Source: Dyella_B sp035503745
GTDB taxonomy: Bacteria > Pseudomonadota > Gammaproteobacteria > Xanthomonadales > Rhodanobacteraceae
NCBI RefSeq assembly: GCF_035503745.1
Contig: NZ_DATJTC010000025.1
Location: forward strand, 62,001 to 126,000
Reading direction: 5' to 3'
DNA length: 64,000 nucleotides
Below the pieces are notes generated by a model, which made no database searches, was not told where the DNA came from, and saw only the letters and a list, made by a program, of their open reading frames with translations. The position numbers and the translations under genes were made by a program. Each line of letters opens with the position of its first letter. Positions within the stretch are counted from its first letter, which is position 1. This document shows positions 61,525 through 64,000 of this stretch, piece after piece.

Positions 61525-63666
61525 TTACCAGATCTTCACTTGCTTGTCGCCGGAGCGGACCATCGGGTCGGTCGGCTTGCACTGGAAGGCTTCGGCGAAG
61601 GCGGTCATGTTCGACGGTGCGCCGATCGCGCGCAGCGATGCGGGTGCGTGCGGGTCGATGTTCAGGTACAGCAGTGCCTGCTTCTCGCGCGTGTTGTTGC
61701 GCCACACCCGTGCCCAGCTCAGGAAGAAGCGCTGGTCCTGGGTGTAGCCGTCGATCTTCTCCTGCGCTTCGGACGGGTTTTTCTTCAGTGCGTCCTGCAG
61801 CGCCTCATAGGCCACATTGAGGCCGCCGAGGTCGGCGATGTTCTCGCCCAGGGTCAGCTGGCCGTTGACGTGCACGTCAGGCTTGTCCTTGAGTGGCGCG
61901 TAATCGTTGAACTGCTCGACCAGCTTGCCGGTGCGTTCCTTGAACTTCGCCTTGTCTTGCGCCGTCCACCAGTCGGCCTTGTTGCCGTCACCGTCGAACT
62001 GCGATCCCTGGTCGTCGAAGCCATGGCTGGATTCGTGGCCGATCACCGCGCCGATGCCGCCGTAGTTGATCGCGTCGTCGCCGTTGGCATAGAAGAACGG
62101 CGCCTGCAGGATCGCGGCCGGGAAGTTGATAGTGTTGGTGCTGGGGTCGTAGTAGGCGTTGACCGTCTGCGGCGTCATGCCCCACTCGGTGCGGTCGGTC
62201 GGCTTGCCGATGTGGCCGATGTCCCAGTCGTAGTTGAATTTGGCGGCGGCCATCACGTCGCCGTAGAAATTGCCCTGTTTGACATCCAGGCCGTCCCAGC
62301 TGCGCCAGTGGTCCGGATAGCCGATCTTGGGCAGGAACTTGTTCCACTTGTCGATCGCCTTCTGCTTGGTGGCATCGCTCATCCAGTCCAGATGCTCGAT
62401 ACGATCCTTCAGCGCGGCGCGCACGTTGGTCACCAGCTCTTCGGCGCGCTGCTTGGCTTCGGGGGTGAACTCCTTGGCCACGTACAGCTGGCCCAGCGCT
62501 TCGCCCATGGAGCTGTTGACCGTGCCGAGCACGCGTTTCCACAGCGGCTTCTGTTCCGGCTGGCCGGCGAGGGTCTTGCCGTAGAAGTCGAAGCGATTGT
62601 CCTGGAAGGCGGTGCTGAGGTACGGCGAGGCATCGTCGACCGCGTGGAAGCGCAGGTATGCCTGCCACTGCGCGATGGGTGCCGAAGCGAGCAGCTTGTC
62701 GAATTCGGCGAAGAACTTCGGCTGCGACAGCGAGAAGCCCTTGTCGATGGTCAGGCCCTGGGCGCTGAAGAATTTCTCCCAGTTGAAGTGCGGCGTCACC
62801 TTGTCGGCCTGACCCACACTGACGAAGTGGTATTCGTTATCCAGGTCGCGCAACTCGGTGGGCGAGAGCGAGCTCTTGGCCAGTTGGGTTTCGAACGCCA
62901 GCACTTCGTCGGCCTGCTTCTTGGCGTCCGCATCGGTCACACCTACCAGGGTCAGCGACTTGGCGATGTAGGCCTTGTACGCCTCGCGGATGTCGGCCTG
63001 CTTGGGATTGGTGTAGTAGTCGGGTGTGGGCAGGCCCAGGCCCGACTGGTTGGCGAAACCGATCTGGATCTTGGCGTCCTTGAAGTCGGCGCCGGAGCCG
63101 AAGTTGAACACTTGCTGGTCGCCTTGGGCGAAGCTGTCGTCGATGAAGGACACGACGTCGGCGCTGTTCTTGAGCGCGGCGATCTTGTCCAGCTGCGGCT
63201 TGATCGGGTCGAAGCCGGCTTTGTCGCGCGCATCCTGGTCCATGCCGGCCTGGTACAGGTAGCCGATCTTCTGCTCGATCGAGCCAGCCTTTGCCTGCGC
63301 GACGTTCTTGGCAGCGGCATCGACGATGTCGTGCTGGGTGTTGAGGCTCTTTTCGGCCAGCTGGTCAAACGCGCCCCAGCGGGTGCGGTCGTTCGGAATC
63401 GGGTTGGCGGCGATCCACTTGGCGTTGACGAAACCGTTGAAGTCCTGGCAGGCGTTGATGCCGTTATCCAGCTCGGCCACGTTGAAGACGCTGGTCGGCT
63501 TGGCGGCGCTGGCGGCGGTGGACGCGGCGGCCGGGGCGGCCGGGGCGGTGGAGGCGCGGGCCGGCGCAGGGGCGGGGGCCTGGGCCGACTCCTGCTTGCC
63601 GCAGGCGGCCAGTGCCAGGGTGACGCTCGCGGCGAGCACCAGAGGCTTCAAGTGTTTGTAGGTCAT
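61525..63666 (-). CDS. M13 family metallopeptidase (PepO/neprilysin type), lipoprotein
   Basis: A 713-residue zinc peptidase. The lipoprotein signal (LVLAASVTLALAAC, lipid on Cys22) is followed by an Ala/Pro-rich linker of about 35 residues. The M13 N-terminal domain has FVNAKWIAANPIPNDRTRWG. The catalytic domain has VIGHESSHGFDDQG (HExxH), GENIADLGG (third ligand Glu) and the NAYYDPSTNTINFPAAILQAPFF segment. The C-terminal motif ends KIW and lacks the Cys of eukaryotic members. It cuts small peptides at the periplasmic or outer surface. It is a single-gene unit with its own terminator. Confidence 0.94.
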   Translation of the reverse strand: MTYKHLKPLVLAASVTLALAACGKQESAQAPAPAPARASTAPAAPAAASTAASAAKPTSVFNVAELDNGINACQDFNGFVNAKWIAANPIPNDRTRWGAFDQLAEKSLNTQHDIVDAAAKNVAQAKAGSIEQKIGYLYQAGMDQDARDKAGFDPIKPQLDKIAALKNSADVVSFIDDSFAQGDQQVFNFGSGADFKDAKIQIGFANQSGLGLPTPDYYTNPKQADIREAYKAYIAKSLTLVGVTDADAKKQADEVLAFETQLAKSSLSPTELRDLDNEYHFVSVGQADKVTPHFNWEKFFSAQGLTIDKGFSLSQPKFFAEFDKLLASAPIAQWQAYLRFHAVDDASPYLSTAFQDNRFDFYGKTLAGQPEQKPLWKRVLGTVNSSMGEALGQLYVAKEFTPEAKQRAEELVTNVRAALKDRIEHLDWMSDATKQKAIDKWNKFLPKIGYPDHWRSWDGLDVKQGNFYGDVMAAAKFNYDWDIGHIGKPTDRTEWGMTPQTVNAYYDPSTNTINFPAAILQAPFFYANGDDAINYGGIGAVIGHESSHGFDDQGSQFDGDGNKADWWTAQDKAKFKERTGKLVEQFNDYAPLKDKPDVHVNGQLTLGENIADLGGLNVAYEALQDALKKNPSEAQEKIDGYTQDQRFFLSWARVWRNNTREKQALLYLNIDPHAPASLRAIGAPSNMTAFAEAFQCKPTDPMVRSGDKQVKIW

Positions 63667-63889
63667 GGATATCCCTCGATGGTTTCAACGAATCGCCCGC
63701 AGGCGCGGTGGTTGTGCCGGCCGTTCCTGTGGAATGTCCCCGTATCCCGGCCATGACCGCCCAAGCTAGGCCATAGGTCATGAGCGCCACAGTGTCAAAG
63801 GTCAGGGGTCGTGCAGGTGGACCGGAAGGACAGCGGTACGCCATCGCCGAAACATCTTCGGACGGCCCCTGCAAGCAGGCGTTTGCGGC

Positions 63890-64000
63890 CTACTTCGTAC
63901 CAAGAATCCCCAACTGCGCGGCATCAAGCCGCAGTACTGGATACGCACCGACGTTCTGCACGGTGTACCAGGGCGAACGCTCGAAGAAGAACGCCAGTCG
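63890..64000 (-). CDS. C-terminal end of an unidentified protein (partial)
   Basis: The minus-strand frame entering from the right edge is open for 36 codons to a TAG at 63890-63892. Its end contains the segments FFFERSPWYTVQNVG, then AYPVLRLDAAQLGILG. The composition and codon use look genuinely coding, but too little is present to name a family. The gene starts beyond the window. The stretch 63667-63889 between it and the M13 peptidase holds the peptidase promoter and nothing else I can support. Confidence 0.6.
   Translation of the reverse strand, partial: RLAFFFERSPWYTVQNVGAYPVLRLDAAQLGILGTK

Noticed and set aside
61294..63756. 820-codon plus-strand frame opposite the M13 peptidase
   Set aside because: Antisense shadow; the minus strand has signal peptide, HExxH and the terminator in the correct direction.
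1..64000. Mobile element, prophage or genomic island
   Set aside because: No transposase, integrase, tRNA attachment site or phage structural gene was recognised; gene content is largely core metabolism and envelope functions.

Overview
The window is a GC-rich stretch of a Gram-negative gammaproteobacterial chromosome. The gene families and their order (queA-tgt-yajC-secD-secF, sufRBCDS, amgK-murU, a fimT-pilV-pilW-pilX-pilY1-pilE minor pilin cluster, a Fiu/PiuC-type iron locus, several abundant secreted peptidases) best fit the order Lysobacterales (Xanthomonadales), probably Rhodanobacteraceae (Dyella, Rhodanobacter, Luteibacter or Frateuria type). This placement is an inference from gene content; no rRNA gene is present to confirm it. 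I see no tRNA, rRNA, transposase, integrase or CRISPR array, so this looks like core chromosome rather than an island.

Layout. 1-5 kb: the end of a GlcD-type FAD dehydrogenase, a prolyl aminopeptidase, upp, a PsiF-repeat protein and a class III aminotransferase. 5-8.7 kb: an ABC-2 exporter coupled to a DesK/DesR-type two-component system. 9.2-15 kb: queuosine genes queA and tgt, then yajC-secD-secF, closed by a strong terminator. 15-17 kb: motA-motB. 17-18.8 kb: amgK-murU of peptidoglycan recycling. 18.8-19.1 kb: a hairpin-rich intergenic repeat in two copies. 19.1-21 kb: glnK-amtB with a convincing sigma-54 promoter and NtrC-like boxes. 21-28 kb: a SUF iron-sulfur operon (sufR, sufB, an LprI-like periplasmic protein gene, sufC, sufD, sufS, a GNAT and a Rieske ferredoxin), almost entirely coupled by 4-base stop/start overlaps.

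28-32 kb: a four-gene, DevBCA/MacAB-like tripartite exporter. 32-34.6 kb: an MtnX-like HAD phosphatase paired with a second class III aminotransferase. 34.6-36.7 kb: a TctD/TctE-like two-component pair. 37-40 kb: an M1-type peptidase coupled to a membrane protein. 40-46 kb: HutD, GNAT, SET-domain protein, ComEA-like DNA-binding protein, M20 peptidase, YggS, NlpC/P60 hydrolase, rhomboid protease. 46-50.6 kb: an amino acid permease and rapA. 50.7-58 kb: the minor pilin/PilY1 operon. 58-61.4 kb: a PKHD-type dioxygenase and a TonB-dependent siderophore receptor behind a Fur-like box. 61.4-63.7 kb: an M13 peptidase with its own terminator. The window ends in the last codons of an unidentified gene.

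The most unusual item is PilY1. Its N-terminal half reads as an L-type (legume-like) lectin domain split by a long Ser/Thr/Gly/Asn-rich insert, ahead of the normal PilY1 propeller with its calcium loop, suggesting a glycan-binding pilus-tip adhesin. Other points of interest are the LprI-like gene inside the suf operon, a PilW homologue lacking the pilin Glu5, and NtrC-like boxes in the region shared by glnK and suf.
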